Part shown: one piece after another, positions 40,501 to 54,000 of the stretch
How the letters are laid out: every line of letters begins with the position of its first letter
Numbering within the stretch: position 1 is the first letter of the stretch
From: Plantago major
Taxonomy: Eukaryota; Streptophyta; Magnoliopsida; Lamiales; Plantaginaceae
DNA length: 64,000 nt
Direction: 5' to 3'
Assembly (NCBI GenBank): GCA_026545765.1
Contig: JAIFAC010000007.1
Location: forward strand, 992,001 to 1,056,000
Made by a program: the position numbers and the translations under genes
Notes under the pieces: model-generated
The model's input: the letters and a program-made list of their open reading frames with translations, nothing else
Database searches by the model: none
What the model was told of the DNA's origin: nothing

Positions 40501-41752
40501 ATTGATAGGGTACACTTACTGCAATAACAAAACAGAAGTCAAAAGCAATTTCAAAAGTACTATTTGCCAACAAGCTCAGCAAGAGATAACCTATATTCAT
40601 TAATATTTGGAATAAATATCCATGTACTATGAAGTTCTACTATAAAACGTACAAGTGTGCAGGATGTATGGGACAGCGGAGAAACAACAAGATTATTCTA
40701 TGGATTACTTACTAAGACGCTACTACAAGGGTTTAGTGGAAAAACTAATTAATTGCTTCTTATCATCTCAAGTTTTCCTTGTATATAAATTTGGTAAGGT
40801 AATAAAGACACTTTTTTAAATGTCAACCGTCTTCTAACCTTTTTCTTAGTACATTAGTTTCTCTATTCTATAAATCCTCCCACAAGAAAGAAGACCAAGT
40901 ATTACCCCATAATATATTTGTATTGTGTTTTCCACTTGTTGCTAGTAATAAATTCTATGACCTTATTTTGGCTTGCATGTAAAAATAATAGGTGTTGTTG
41001 TGGCTTTGAACTAATAAGGAAAGACGTCTCTCTAAAAGGGAAGGGAGCTAGCTGGTCCTTATAAAGATGATCCTATATAACAAAGCACTTTGTACTTCTT
41101 TTCACAGTGTTAGTAGAATTTTCTAAGTTATTCGGGGCTTTTTCTCATCTATTGGATTATTGGAAATACCCCTTGTACGTAACTTATAATAAATAGAATT
41201 AATTATAATTAATAAATCAAAGCAGTACTTTGTGAATGGTACACATGTCAATTATGCCTTATGCTTCTTAGTGACTCTTTCTACTAATTCTCGGCGAGAG
41301 TGTCCTCCTTAATATCTTGTTTCCGGAGTGAGTGGGTTTCTTCCTAAGTATTTCCGCCAAAATAAGGTATTAGTTATCTAAGTTAAAAATGTTAAAAAGA
41401 AAATATAGTATTAGGTCCTTGTTTTCACATGCCTTTAATTGTATTTGTTAAAGTATTTTAATCTGCTCTCCTGTTTACTGGTTTATCCTGATTTATATGG
41501 AGCCTGTCTACTTTAGTCTACTAAGATAAGAATGGATTCTACCCAAATATTGTATTCTGCGCTTTTCTCTCTTTTTTATATTCCTTCCTTGATACTTTAT
41601 GCTGTTCCTATTTACTTCAAAGCATGATAATGTCTGGCATTTATCTTATACTGAGTCTAAAGTGTTGTCAAAGTATGGCATGCTTTCCTATAGAGTGTCT
41701 ATACTTAATAGTTAGGAGTTCTGGTGTTACCTACTCCATTTTGGTTGAACTC

Positions 41753-41768
41753 GGTAGGTAGGTAGGTA
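41753..41768. repeat. (GGTA)n microsatellite
   Basis: Four GGTA units, unusually G-rich for the neighbourhood. Slippage is a sufficient explanation. Confidence 0.8.
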
Positions 41769-43295
41769 TTTTGTTGTTTCCTCCTTTCTTTCTTCTAGGT
41801 GGGTTAAAAACATTTACATTTATTATATTAATTATTCATTGGTTTACTGCCAGGACTTCTCCTTAGTTTTAAATTTCTACTAGAGAGATTTCTTTCTTTG
41901 GGGTATACGCTTTACCTTCCTGTTGCATTTATCATACAGTGTGAGGTTAAAAATTATAAAGAGGCAACTGTATTTGATTCATTTTATACCATATATTTCT
42001 TCTAGTTCTATCTAGCTAGTAGGGTTTCACGCTTAAGTCCAGGTATATCTTGCCTACTTTGAAAGCATTGTCTAGGGTTTGGTTGGTACTCTATAATTCT
42101 ATTTTATTATGTACTCCTCGCGACTACTTCTAGATTTTCTTAGATAAAAAATACTCTCGAGATTTAACCATGGATTTGATTTACAAGGTACTGCAGGGTA
42201 CACAAGTATAATTGTGTTTATAGTTTTCCTTTCACAAAGAAATGAGATTGAAAGTTATATATAACCTGCTGAAGAAGTCCATACATACACACTCTATGCT
42301 CCGTTTATGACAAAAAGTAAAGTACCTCACACCAATAACAAAGAGAAGAGTTTAGTACTATAACCCTCAAAGATAACACGTTTAGTAGTATTAGTATAAA
42401 CTCTATTATAGTTTTGGTAGATTAAGTATAAGAAAGAGATTCCTAGAGATGTAAATCTGCGTGTTTTGGTATACCAAAATAAATTGGAGGCACGGGTCTA
42501 ATATAATTAAAGCGTTCTTAGTTAAAGAGAGGATGTATAAAAGCTTATGTTACACAAGGAGTAAATACCCTATATATATAGTACACCTAGAAAGAAAAAA
42601 CCATGTTATACCTTCGATGCTGCATTTCCCAACGAAAACCTTAGAGAGCTTTAGTTATTTTATATTCTCCCTGTTTCTGCCTAACCAAAATCTTATGGTG
42701 AATTAGCTCTCTTTTATCAACCCTGCATTTTTGTCTAAACTAGAGTGTAAGTGTCTCCCTTAAATATTCATTATTTCTCATGTAATCTTAATCTTAGGAA
42801 AGCTTGGTACCAGTTTGGGTCTGATCCTAACTTAGTGGAAAACTTATTTTCTATTTTACTTCACTCATTTATTACTTTGATAGGAGGAGTGCTTTGATGT
42901 GGTATATTTATATTATTATTTATTTGTATTTTATATTTAAGACACACATCTAATAATGTTGCTAAAAGAACGTATACTCCAATATAGGGAAGGAAGATAT
43001 AAAGAATTGTGGCAAATATCTCTAATAAATTGGGAAGGACTTAAACAATAAAAAAAGGGGTAATTATACGTTTCTTACTTTACACCGACGACTGTACTTT
43101 AGCTTGCTTAACACTAAAGTTTTGTCAATAACTGTTATCCCATTCTTTATGTATGTATTTTTCTAATCCCGGGATACTTTTATATATGGCCTAGTAGTGT
43201 ACTACCCCTGTTCTTTAATTTAAGAAGTTTTACTAATAATGGAAGACACGAAATATAAAATTCCCAAAAAGGAGGGAAAGCTCTCTCTTTAAGGG

Positions 43296-43343
43296 ATTAA
43301 TATAAAATGAAAATTAATATAAAATAAAGATTAATATAAAATA
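43296..43343. repeat. Three spaced copies of a 13-bp unit
   Basis: ATTAATATAAAAT occurs three times with 4-nt spacers, followed about 40 bp later by a separate tandem pair (TCTTGTTGATTA, 43382-43405). Clustering of two independent small duplications within 110 bp suggests local replication or repair slippage. Confidence 0.75.
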
Positions 43344-46300
43344 TAAGGTAGTAGCTTCTACCACAATTCCTTAAAACGTTTCTTGTTGATTATCTTGTTG
43401 ATTATAAATAATAAAGTGAGAATGGTCTAGTAACTTGATAACTCGTGGGATCTTACATATAAAAAGTATTCGTATCTCTTAATTAATGATTAAGGATAAA
43501 TTTTATAAAATATTAACATAACCTAGCTGCAAATGAGCACCAAAGTCCAAGGTAAGGAATTTCAACGACCCCAACTATGTAATACCTTAGGAAGATGCCC
43601 AAACCAAGGTAGAGTAGATTCTTTATGACTGTATACTCTAAACCAAGAAGCGAAAGTCATGGAGTGAAAAGGTTGTATGCACCAAATAAAAAGAATAGAA
43701 TAGGTAGTGTATATAGGCATAAATAAATAAATATTAAGGCTTCCTCCTGGCTTAGTCCTATAAAATTAAGTAAAACTCTAGTATTATGAATATACTTGCC
43801 TAAGAAGGACATGCCATACAAATACACTTAGAAGATAGGATTTTATAAACTTTCTATGTGCTATCTATACCTTACTCCTTTGATTGCATTCTTATTTTGG
43901 TAAGTATTTTTTTTATTTTACATTCCTATGTTCCACGTGTTTCACCCCGGTTTGATATAACACTTAATATAGATGAACTAAGAAGTCACCCAAGTATAAG
44001 AAGGGATTAAAGGCAGAATAGTTTCTGTATGAAGAACACCAACCTATAGGCAAAGAGACAACAGTAAAATCATAAAAAAAGTATACTACTTTTTTGAAAT
44101 AGACAAGGAAGCACTTTAGTATAAATAATTATTAGAAGTTCTAAGCCCTAAGCTCTGTACAGGGTCTTTATATTGGAGTTGGGTGTGGAGTAATATAAAT
44201 ATGTAAGGTGTATCAGTTCTAAGACAAGTTATTGTAAGAATCCTCTATTTAATAAGAATTATACAAATTACTATGTTTCCTTATATAACCCAAGTAAAAG
44301 ATCATAACATAAAACAAGGAGTACTCTATTATTTAATTTAACCTAAAACACTATATCTCTTAAGACGAGTTCTTTTTTCAAAGGCAAGTAGATACAACAC
44401 AATAAATAATTCATAGAAAACAAGCTTAGGGTAAGTTATAAGCACTCTACTATATTTCAACTCCTAAATATCTTTTCGTTCTAAGCCAAGAAATTGCATT
44501 CATTATTTTTTCAATTTTTATTGCTAGAATATGAGAAATACCGAAGATCTTTTGGCTTGATTTTATCTAGTTCTTCTAAAATGAAAAAAAAATGTCATCT
44601 TACTTAGTAGTTAACGCTTTAGGTCTCTATTCCAGAAACTTGATAGTACTCTCGGTATCCCCCATCTTATTTTGTATTTTTATTTCCTGGGCTTTTCGGT
44701 TTTACTTTTACTAGAGTTTACTAGAAAATAAATTGGAGTCTTATTTAATTAAATATACATTCACAACAAAATCTGCGCATTCTTTATTCAAGCGCTGCTT
44801 CTTTAATCTCAATAGATTTGAGTATACATACTACCTACATGGAAATCTGCATAGAATATTTTAATTTCTTTCACAACTCGGGATTATATTCGTCGGCCGG
44901 ACTAGGTAGATCACGCCTTATGACTTAATTACCGTTACTTAATAATAAACGCACAAATTTCCTCAGACCAAAAAGTATTCTTCATTTTACAGGAACACTG
45001 TAACAATTCCAGTTAGGATTTTAATTCCACTTTCTTTACAAACCCCTTATCTACTTTAATCTTTATCGCTTAGAAAAAGAAAAAAAGTTAGCTATACTGT
45101 AACATTTTGAGCTGGAGGAAATAAAGTATGCATTTTTTTGTACTTTTTTAGTACCCGGCAGGGCAGAAGGAAGCTATGAACCCGTGGAAAATTTTAGATA
45201 TACAATTAGACTTAATTTAAAAAATAACAAGGACACGAATACAAAAATAGAGATATCTATCCATTCACCCAAACTAGTTTTAATTTTACTTACGGCACAG
45301 GTGGGCGGGCATATTCTTGCAGCTCTATATTCCATATTCTCCGGCTTCTAGTTCTTAATATGACTGAAATTTTTTCATTATCTTGCAATTTCATGCCTAA
45401 AATCTGTTTTATCTAAGAAAAAAAAATAAAAAATCTAATCTAACACGGACCCTTAAGTAAAGTAAGGTTTAATCTTGTATTTCTTCATGTACACAGGGAT
45501 ATTTGATTCCAGGATAAAGCGCCCTTTTTTCACAATCTCCCCTGGACGAAGTCCTAAACCCACTAACTACGATACAGATTTCTTTGGTACTTTTGGTACT
45601 ATAGTTCAAAGCGAATAATAAGGTACTGCAACAAGGAGATCCTATTTTTAAGTTATAAAAAAGAGAGCTAACTACTCAAAAGTTACTACAATGGATAATT
45701 ATTCAAATACATGATTCTATAACTACCTGACATTCTATAGGAAAGCTATATGGTGTAATGACGTATTCCCTATAACAACATGTGAAATTCCCTTAGAAGC
45801 CCTTACTTCACCTTGGAGTAATAACTTAAGTTTGTACTAGCTATACCCTTTGACTATATGTACTAAGAGGGAATGACACTACTAACTATTAATAAGTATA
45901 AGAACTACTGGCTAGGCATAAGATATAAATTTTACAAAGAACACGTTACAGTAACTATATGATGAGACTCTTCTCACTCTCTTTCCTTGACCAAGTTAAA
46001 TATACTACGGAGTATAATAGTTTTTATTAGTATAAGTTCAATTACTCATTCCCTAGGCAAAGCTCATACACAAGAACACCCCTCTAATATTTCTTTACCG
46101 AAAGATCTTTACTAAAACCATTATAGTATACCTGGATTACATCTAATTAAGAACATATAGAATAGAATTTATACACATGACTCTGCTAGGTTGTTCCTAT
46201 ACTACACTCTTAAATGAAAGTACTCCATCTGTCTTCTCTATTATCTTTGTTGGCTTAATTAAGTATAGATTCCTTAACTCCAAGGATAGAATACACGGAC

Positions 46301-49300
46301 TCGTTCCAGCCAGGAAGATATTTAGTTGTATAGTTGGTACTACTAGCTCTAGTAAGTATATAATATAGGCAGGATTAGAATAGAACGAATAGAAGACTAT
46401 TAGGGTAAAGACATGACAAGAAACTCGAGACAGAGTATATACTACGGTGGAAGTAAAATTTGAGAATACAGGTAATATACAACGATTTGTTATATAATAT
46501 AGCCTATAATACCATTATCTTTATATCTTTAAACATAGTACTTCACTTAATAGTTATTTTAGTTTTCCCTACTGATACTATAACAACTAATAACCTTGGT
46601 TCTACCTCTTTTATTTACTTCTTTAATACTTGGAGTACTTCCACTTTTATCTTAGTTCTAAGCTAGAGTTAGTGAGTCTTTTTTTATTTATCTTTTGCCA
46701 TTAAATTACCTACCCTTTTAGGAAGGAGAAATAGAAGGAGTACACGAAGTCTACTAGTTAGTATACGAGTCCTTTTTCCAATAGGTAAGTTTTCAGCTTT
46801 TTCTAAGTAAAATCTAATTAAAAATTCCAATGGAACCAATAGAATTTGAATTTAAGGTGCGCCTTTTTCTTTACTAACGACTCCAAATAATGACTAAAAA
46901 TATTTGTATGTCGCCCTTCTTAATCGAAAAAAACATCCCAAGTTTAAGGCCAACTAATTTCCTTGTCCTTCTTGTTGTTAGTTAATGAATCATAAGGGTG
47001 CTAGATATTACTTTTTTGATTTGGATAGATCTTCCCTTTTATTTCGTATTTGTGAAAGATGTATAAGATACAAAAAAACCTACTAAGGGTTGAAATAGCA
47101 AGATGATAAGTTTATAAGTTGTTCCTTAATATTACGTACTTCTCCTATCAATCAAAAATGTTTCGTGGTTGTTCCAGAAAAAGAAGGGGATGGGTATTTC
47201 TTTAGTGATCTTTCTTTCGCATTTACGTGTTTTCAGAAGAACCACATTTGATTAGATTTGTTGTTTTGGAGCTCTTTCTTAACTTTTAAAAAGGAATAAA
47301 TATTTGTATAAATATAAATAAATACGGTTTATAGTAGGGATATTATAAAATACAAAACAACATCATCGCAGACTATGCTTCACGATTAACGAGTGCAAAT
47401 AAACTTCATCCCATCCAGCTTCTATTATTTATTTATTTTTATTAGGATTTGTGCATTCAATGTATTCTATTTGTATCTTTCACAATTTCATAGTATTGAA
47501 GAAGAAAAAAGGAGAAAAACATAGATAGGCTTATGCGATATTATATACCGATTTGGTGCAATCTAACTATTTATATAATAAATTCCACGGTTTCTTCCTT
47601 AGCGGCGGCGTATAGGATTTATTCTTACATTAAAAGGAGTCCTATGCTTCTCTATTTCTATATAACCCGAAACGAGCATTGTTTCCCCAAACCTTTTAAT
47701 CCAATAGATGAGATATTCCTCTAACGGCTCCTATTTTTCCTAAGTTATATGTATTACCTTTTTTAGTTGTTGTTGGTATTCATCAAATGATAACTGCTAG
47801 CTACGGTAGTAAGAGCAAACTGGCATGGATGGAAAAGAAGACAAAGCTAACCCTCTAACCTAGGAGAAATTATTTCTAATCAAGCGTAATCCAGAAGCGT
47901 ATAAGCACAAGTAAATCGGTATCACAAAAGTTTTTTATTCTATTTTTAATCCCTTTCCTTTAATGAATAAGTTTTTTTGGACTTCTTAGTCTTTTTTCAC
48001 TTACATTCCATTTATTTTTTAGACACCTAGGACTACCAAACACAATACTATCTTCTCAACTAACAATACAAAGTGTATGGGTGTAAGGTATCCTGCTTAC
48101 GAAATATAGTTCTAATAAATTAGCCCTTACTTAATTTGTTCTGAAGAGATTACTTACTCTATTATATCTATTATAATGGATTTATGTAATCTTTATGGGT
48201 TTTGGTGCTGCAAAGCATAGGACTTCCACTCTTATTTCTTATTCTTTACTATATTTACTATAATTTATATTGTGTTTGGGGAACATTTATTATTATTAAA
48301 AAGAAATCTCTCTTTTGAAGGAATTCTATCTAGCTAGTTGTGATATCTTTGTTTTGCACGAGAAGAATAGGGCTTATTTAGTTAGGACGGAATTTTATTA
48401 GTTTTTTTAGAAAGAAGCATTGTTAGGCAATCTTTTCGAAGGAGGACTTTCTAATCTAAGAAAAAAGAATATCAAGCTTATGTTCTGTTCATACTTACAT
48501 ATAAAGGATTCTAGTAACAAATTAAGTGTACAAGAAGAGAGTTTTTAGGATTTACTATATGGCTGCTATAGTCTCTTACCTACATTTCTCTCTTACACGC
48601 GTATCATGCGTAGAAATTTATAGAATTTAATCTTATTAAGATTCTCCGGCGTCTTTTCTTTTCTTATTTTTTCTTTCTTACTAGTACTTACGACTCTGAT
48701 TGTTCTGGTATAATTTAAAATTTGTATCAAATAGTCGTCTTGGAGTAACTTTCTAGTCTTTTTAGTAGCGAAGTAGTACTTTTATTTAAGTAACCATTAA
48801 ATTGAATATATTATATAGACTAGAATTCCAACAAGTATTATAGCAATTTAGCAAATTTAAGTATAAAGAGGGAGACCATATAGGACTAATCTCAACTAAA
48901 GGTGAAGGCAAATAAAGAGTTCTGCGCTTGCAGCAATTTCCTAATTCCTAAGATTCCAATGAAAAAAGGGAAATAGCTTCGAAGAATAGTTCTTTAAATT
49001 AAAGAAGGCAAAGTGTTTTCTTCCTCCAATTATCCAACTATATTAATTATATATAATAACCCTTTATCCCAGAATCGTCCAAAGTATGGATTTTCTCCAG
49101 TTTTTATACAGTACATAAAGTTGTTGCTATTTCTAGATATTAAATTATGCTTTGCCTATATCTATACTTTATTATATAGTAATATATATATAGTATATAG
49201 CATGTACGCAAATATCTTCTCTATTTGATTTGTCTGTATTGTTGTATCTAAGCTGATCTATTATACTATTTATATATTTTCTAGTTCTAAATACTCTTTT

Positions 49301-50325
49301 TTTTTGAATTATATTATCTTCTTTCTTATGTATCTTATTATATATATATATATATCTTACTTAGATCAAATTCTATTGCTATTTCGGTACCCTACTAAAT
49401 AAAACTAATACTAATTAATACTAATAACGTACCCTATAATAAATAAATAAATAAATAGGTTGCACTTTCCCCTTACATTTTTCTTCTTGTAGAGCAGGTA
49501 TTGTTGTTATATAGACAGACACTTCTACTTCGGTTAGATTTTCGTATGACGGTATTTCTAGTAAATATCTTCAGTTAGCTAATTGTACTTTTGGAAATCT
49601 TTCTTTGTCGATTTAATCTCATCACACAATGTCAAAGCATGCATATATAACACGAAGGAATGAATAGAATACACATAATAAGATAGGAACTAGGAAATAA
49701 ATAATATAAAAAGTTAAATAAGGTAAGCAATGCATAGAATTCTTCGGAAACCTATCCCTAAAAACTTCGTGATCATTTAGTTGTAGTAGTTTGGTTGGGA
49801 GAGTATAGAACTTCTTTCTAGCTCTATTATGGACATGCATTTTATTTAAGATAAGAGAAACAAACAACTCTAGATTAATGTATTTTTTTTATATACTCCT
49901 TATACTATACTCCAAGCACAAGTTACTTGGTATAAAATCCTTCTTCGGACAGTGTTTTTCTTTCTTTTGATTGAGTTCCTTCTTCCTCCTTTTCTAAATA
50001 TGAGTTGGTTTATGTTTATATATCCTATCTTCTTCTACTTCTCTCCCAAATGTAGACAAGAGGCAGTTTAAGTTAAGACTAATATTTATTTGTTCCTGTG
50101 AGCAAGCTACATTCACACATTGTTGGTATTATAATCTTCTCTACGCTTTCCGATCTATTTTCTATTATTTATTTATTTATTATTGTACTATTCCATAATA
50201 AATATTAGACACATATGTAGTAAGTGAAGGTTTAAATTAAGTATAAATTAAGTATTAAGAGTAGTAAGTAGTCATAACCATGTTATGTTATTCGACTCTT
50301 AAATAAATAGAATTTCTATATAAGG

Positions 50326-50398
50326 TGGGGTATAGCCAAGTGGTAAGGCGCCGGTTTTTGGTATCGGTATTTCAAAGGTTCGAATCCTTTTACTCCAG
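50326..50398 (+). tRNA. trnQ: tRNA-Gln (anticodon UUG)
   Basis: Folds as a complete cloverleaf. The acceptor stem TGGGGTA pairs with TACTCCA (one G-T), followed by discriminator G at 50398. The D stem is GCC/GGC with an AGTGGTAA loop. The anticodon stem is CCGGT/ATCGG with loop TTTTGGT, giving UUG. The T stem is AAAGG/CCTTT with loop TTCGAAT. The acceptor and T arm match the native plant mitochondrial tRNA-Gln, not the plastid-derived form. CCA is not encoded. It is the only tRNA found and stands more than 11 kb from any other recognised gene. Confidence 0.95.
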
Positions 50399-50457
50399 TT
50401 AAAGTAAAAAGAAAGAAATGACAGTAACAGTAGTGAAAGTCTCCCAAATCTTTTTCA

Positions 50458-50480
50458 TAGTAGTAGTAGTAGTAGTAGTA
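50458..50480. repeat. (TAG)n microsatellite
   Basis: Between seven and eight TAG units, 60 bp downstream of trnQ. It is a likely length-variable locus. Confidence 0.85.
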
Positions 50481-51032
50481 TAGAAGATTGTAACGGAGAT
50501 ATATAATTATAATATTTCTATTTCATAAACACATATCATGTCTCTATATAGAGAGTTTATAGAGATATAGATAGTTCTTCAAATTAGAGAGAAAGAGTAC
50601 AAATAGGGGCAGTAATCAACCGATGTCACTGAGAAAACAATAAAAGCATAAGGACTCTAAATCGTAAGTAAAGGAGATACTCGTCAAAGGTAATACTAAC
50701 CATAACAACATTCATAGATTTTTTTTTATCTTCCGTAGGCTACGACCTTTCTTATATATAACAAAAACTAAAAGAAACTTTTTTTGTGTATACGCAACAA
50801 TATTATATTATATGAATATGAGCTAGGGGGGAGGTTAAAAGTATTAGGCGAACAAGGAAGTATTCTAGGAGTACACGGTGGAGAGTAAACACAACACTTG
50901 CATTTTTTTTCTAAGAAGAGAAATATTTACTTTAATCTTTGATAAACTGCTTTATAAAGAAAATACTGTAGTTAGGAAAGCATTCGAGCTGCTGTTGTTA
51001 ATAAGGACTCTATAGTTTAATTCTTGGCAAGT

Positions 51033-51035
51033 GTA

Positions 51036-51066
<31 letters not shown>
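51033..51066. repeat. (TA)n tract
   Basis: About 34 bp of TA dinucleotide with one TATT interruption in gene-free DNA. Confidence 0.8.
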
Positions 51067-54000
51067 ATTATTATAGTTTTTCATAAACATGATTTCCTGC
51101 CTTTTTTACTTTTATCCGCATACCGACTCAACAACTTCACTAAAATTATATGAGACTTTCCTCTGCGATTGGTTTCCTCTACCTAGAGAAAGAGAAGAAT
51201 TAAAACAAAAAATTTAATTTAGTGAGCTTCTTTCTGCAAACTTTGCGATGCTGTTCATTTATTTTGATTATACGGAATCACTAAGATTATTGACGAAAGA
51301 AAAAAATAATAGTAGGAAGATTTTGGAATTCTTTCTCTTTTTATGTTTTCCTTCCAGGTCGGTCCCAAAGAGAACAGCTCGTCATATTAATTATCTATAT
51401 TATCATAGTCTGCTCTCTGTCTTTTTACAACAACTATATTTTTTATTATTAAGACCTCGACATAAACGAAGGCTGTATAAAAAAGAAGTAGAGGAAATAT
51501 GAAAGCCGTGCAAATTCTATGTCCTAATTAAGAAACGACTTGTGTGGGAATTATACTATGTAGGTATTAATTACTCGAGAATCCTTCAATTATAAGAGTT
51601 GTTAATAAAGCAATGTCGAAAGAGATTAATGTTTAGATCATTTGAACACAAACCTAAGCAGCACTAAGGAAAAAAAATAATTAAAATAGAACATAGAGAA
51701 TACGTGTGATTCCAACTCCCTTTTTCTACTCCAATGTATGTATAGCTTCCAAAAAAAATAAAAATATCTAATTCATTAATAAAAAAAAAGTATTCAATTC
51801 AATTTTAAATAGCAAATTATAGTATAATATAAGCCATTCTTCCATCAATCAATTTATGAGCTACGACGAGTGCGGCATGTATGCTAAATAGTTAATTAAT
51901 AGGTGTTGTTATATTCTGTGTCAACGCTTACAGAACCCGTAAGTAAAGAATAAATCTAAAAATATAGTGTTGCTGATTATATTTTCGGTGAGTATTTGAT
52001 AAATAGAAATTCTAAATAAAAGTGTTATCCCTTTGCGTCTCGTTTCGTTTCAGAGCTAAAAAACTTAGTATGTCTTCTTCCATATTGGATTAGATTAAGA
52101 TTCGTCATTTCCGTTATTTAAGACTCTCTCGTAACTTTGCGAGAAGTCATTTCATATGTTTTTGTATCGTGCAAATGTTTCTCTCTATCTTTCTTTCTGG
52201 GTGGGTTTTTACGAGCATGGGCCTGAAATTATACGGGATGGTGTATAGGACTCCAAAACAAGAATTTAAAAACTTTATATTCGTACGTGTTATAGCTAAG
52301 TATTCTCTTATTTATCCTATGGGTATACTCTTTCAAGTGAAGAAGACCGAAAACCAGCCGCCAAAGCAAGCTTTCATTTCGGGTATATTTTCCAAAGCGA
52401 GTACATAACATAAATAAATGGATTTTCATTATTTATTTAAATACATTCCTTAATCTTTTATAAAAAGAAAGTTTTATACCTGTTATCTGTTCAAGTCAAA
52501 AAGATAATATTCTTTAAGGTGTTAGGTTAGGTATGAAAATGAAGAACCTAATCAGATCTATTTATTTGTCTTATTTTTATTAGTAAACCAAATACAAACA
52601 GCGCCGAAAAACTTAAACTAGTTAGAGCCTTCTTATATCCAACATTTCCGGAAGTTTGTTAGACTATAGTAATAACCTAAAATCCTTATTTCGGAAGACA
52701 TTTCTACACTAAGTTCTTCTTGTTTTTCAACCATAAATTACCCAACCAAGGTGTAGTTAACCAAAAGGGCAAAAGCAGGAATAAATTCTCTAACTAAATA
52801 AAAATAAATTAAAAGAGAATATCATAGTGAGTGATAGAGTAGCCAAAAAGTATACAGAAACTGTAGAAATTTTTAAGTATTAAGTAAATTATTGAATAGA
52901 CCTAGAATTGTTAGCAACCAGGCCATTTATTAGAAAACACCTCTGGTATGGATACTGTAGCACTATTCGAAAAAGAACACAACCTTCATATTCTTGTACG
53001 TTATCAAAGGCTCATAATAAAAGGTAAAGATACTCGATTAGGAAACAACCCTGTTATAATGGAGTCTATACATATTTTTCCAAAATAAGCGAACTTAGGT
53101 TAGGCTGGCTGTACAACACAGTTACCTGTTTACTTCATTTCTAATTTTAGGATAAAAAAAAATAGATAAGAGGCATAAGGTTTCCTTGGCAATAGAGCTT
53201 TATAGATAAATAATAGAAATTGGTCAGGAAGGCTAAGAATGTTGTTCTTCCAAGGTGTACTCTTCTATCTTATTTATGCCAAATAATATTTCCGTGATGA
53301 GGTTCATTACACACAACTACCAGTCCTTATAAGGTAGGATACTTACAAGCAGCTTCCTTCTAAATAATAGAAGATACAAATCTTCCGCACTTAACTGTGA
53401 ACCACTTCTAGGAAGATTCAAAATTCTATTATTCTATATCTATGATTCTAGCATATGTCATATATTCAATATTTGTTCCATATACCCACCACATAGTAAT
53501 CGTATTTCTTGTCTGTTTCTGATGTAATCCTGAATTAATAAAAGCGAAGTAAAATATTCCGTTAACTATAGCTATAGATTCCATAGATTAAAAACAACCA
53601 AGAGGGAAAACTGCCACAAGAAAAGACTTAAAGTCCAAGTATACCAGAAAGAAAGAAGAGGACAACAAAATAAATCAATATAAACAAAGCATAAAGTGGG
53701 TCTAATACGATACTTAATCAGAAAGGAGAGAGTTTTACCGAGGAGTAATAGAGCATTTGCTCTCTAGATGTAGAGGTGGTCTCTATTTTATATAATTAAG
53801 TATTATTATTATAAATTAAATTATTAAATTAAAACAGTTTTAATCAGATACTTTTAGTTAAAGTCCTAAGAAATGAACTCCGCACCACACCACCAAGAAA
53901 ATAAGAAGAGATAATATGAAACAACTTCTGCTTACACTCAAAAAAATTATACAGATTAAGTAACTGATCAACGAGGACTTGCGTGGTAGGGATTTCCCTA

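Larger units (their letters stand above)
30001..50325. other. AT-rich gene-free stretch
   Basis: Twenty kilobases without a recognisable gene. Open frames are all below 82 codons. Visible structure is limited to simple repeats: (AT)n at 30233-30255 and 31708-31727, GGTA units at 41753-41768, three copies of ATTAATATAAAAT at 43296-43343, two copies of TCTTGTTGATTA at 43382-43405, and AAAT units near 49441-49457. Nothing resembling rRNA, introns or exons was seen. Confidence 0.7.

Noticed and set aside
50458..51066. Direct-repeat runs as a CRISPR-like or origin array
   Set aside because: These are plain TAG and TA microsatellites without spacers or conserved repeat units.
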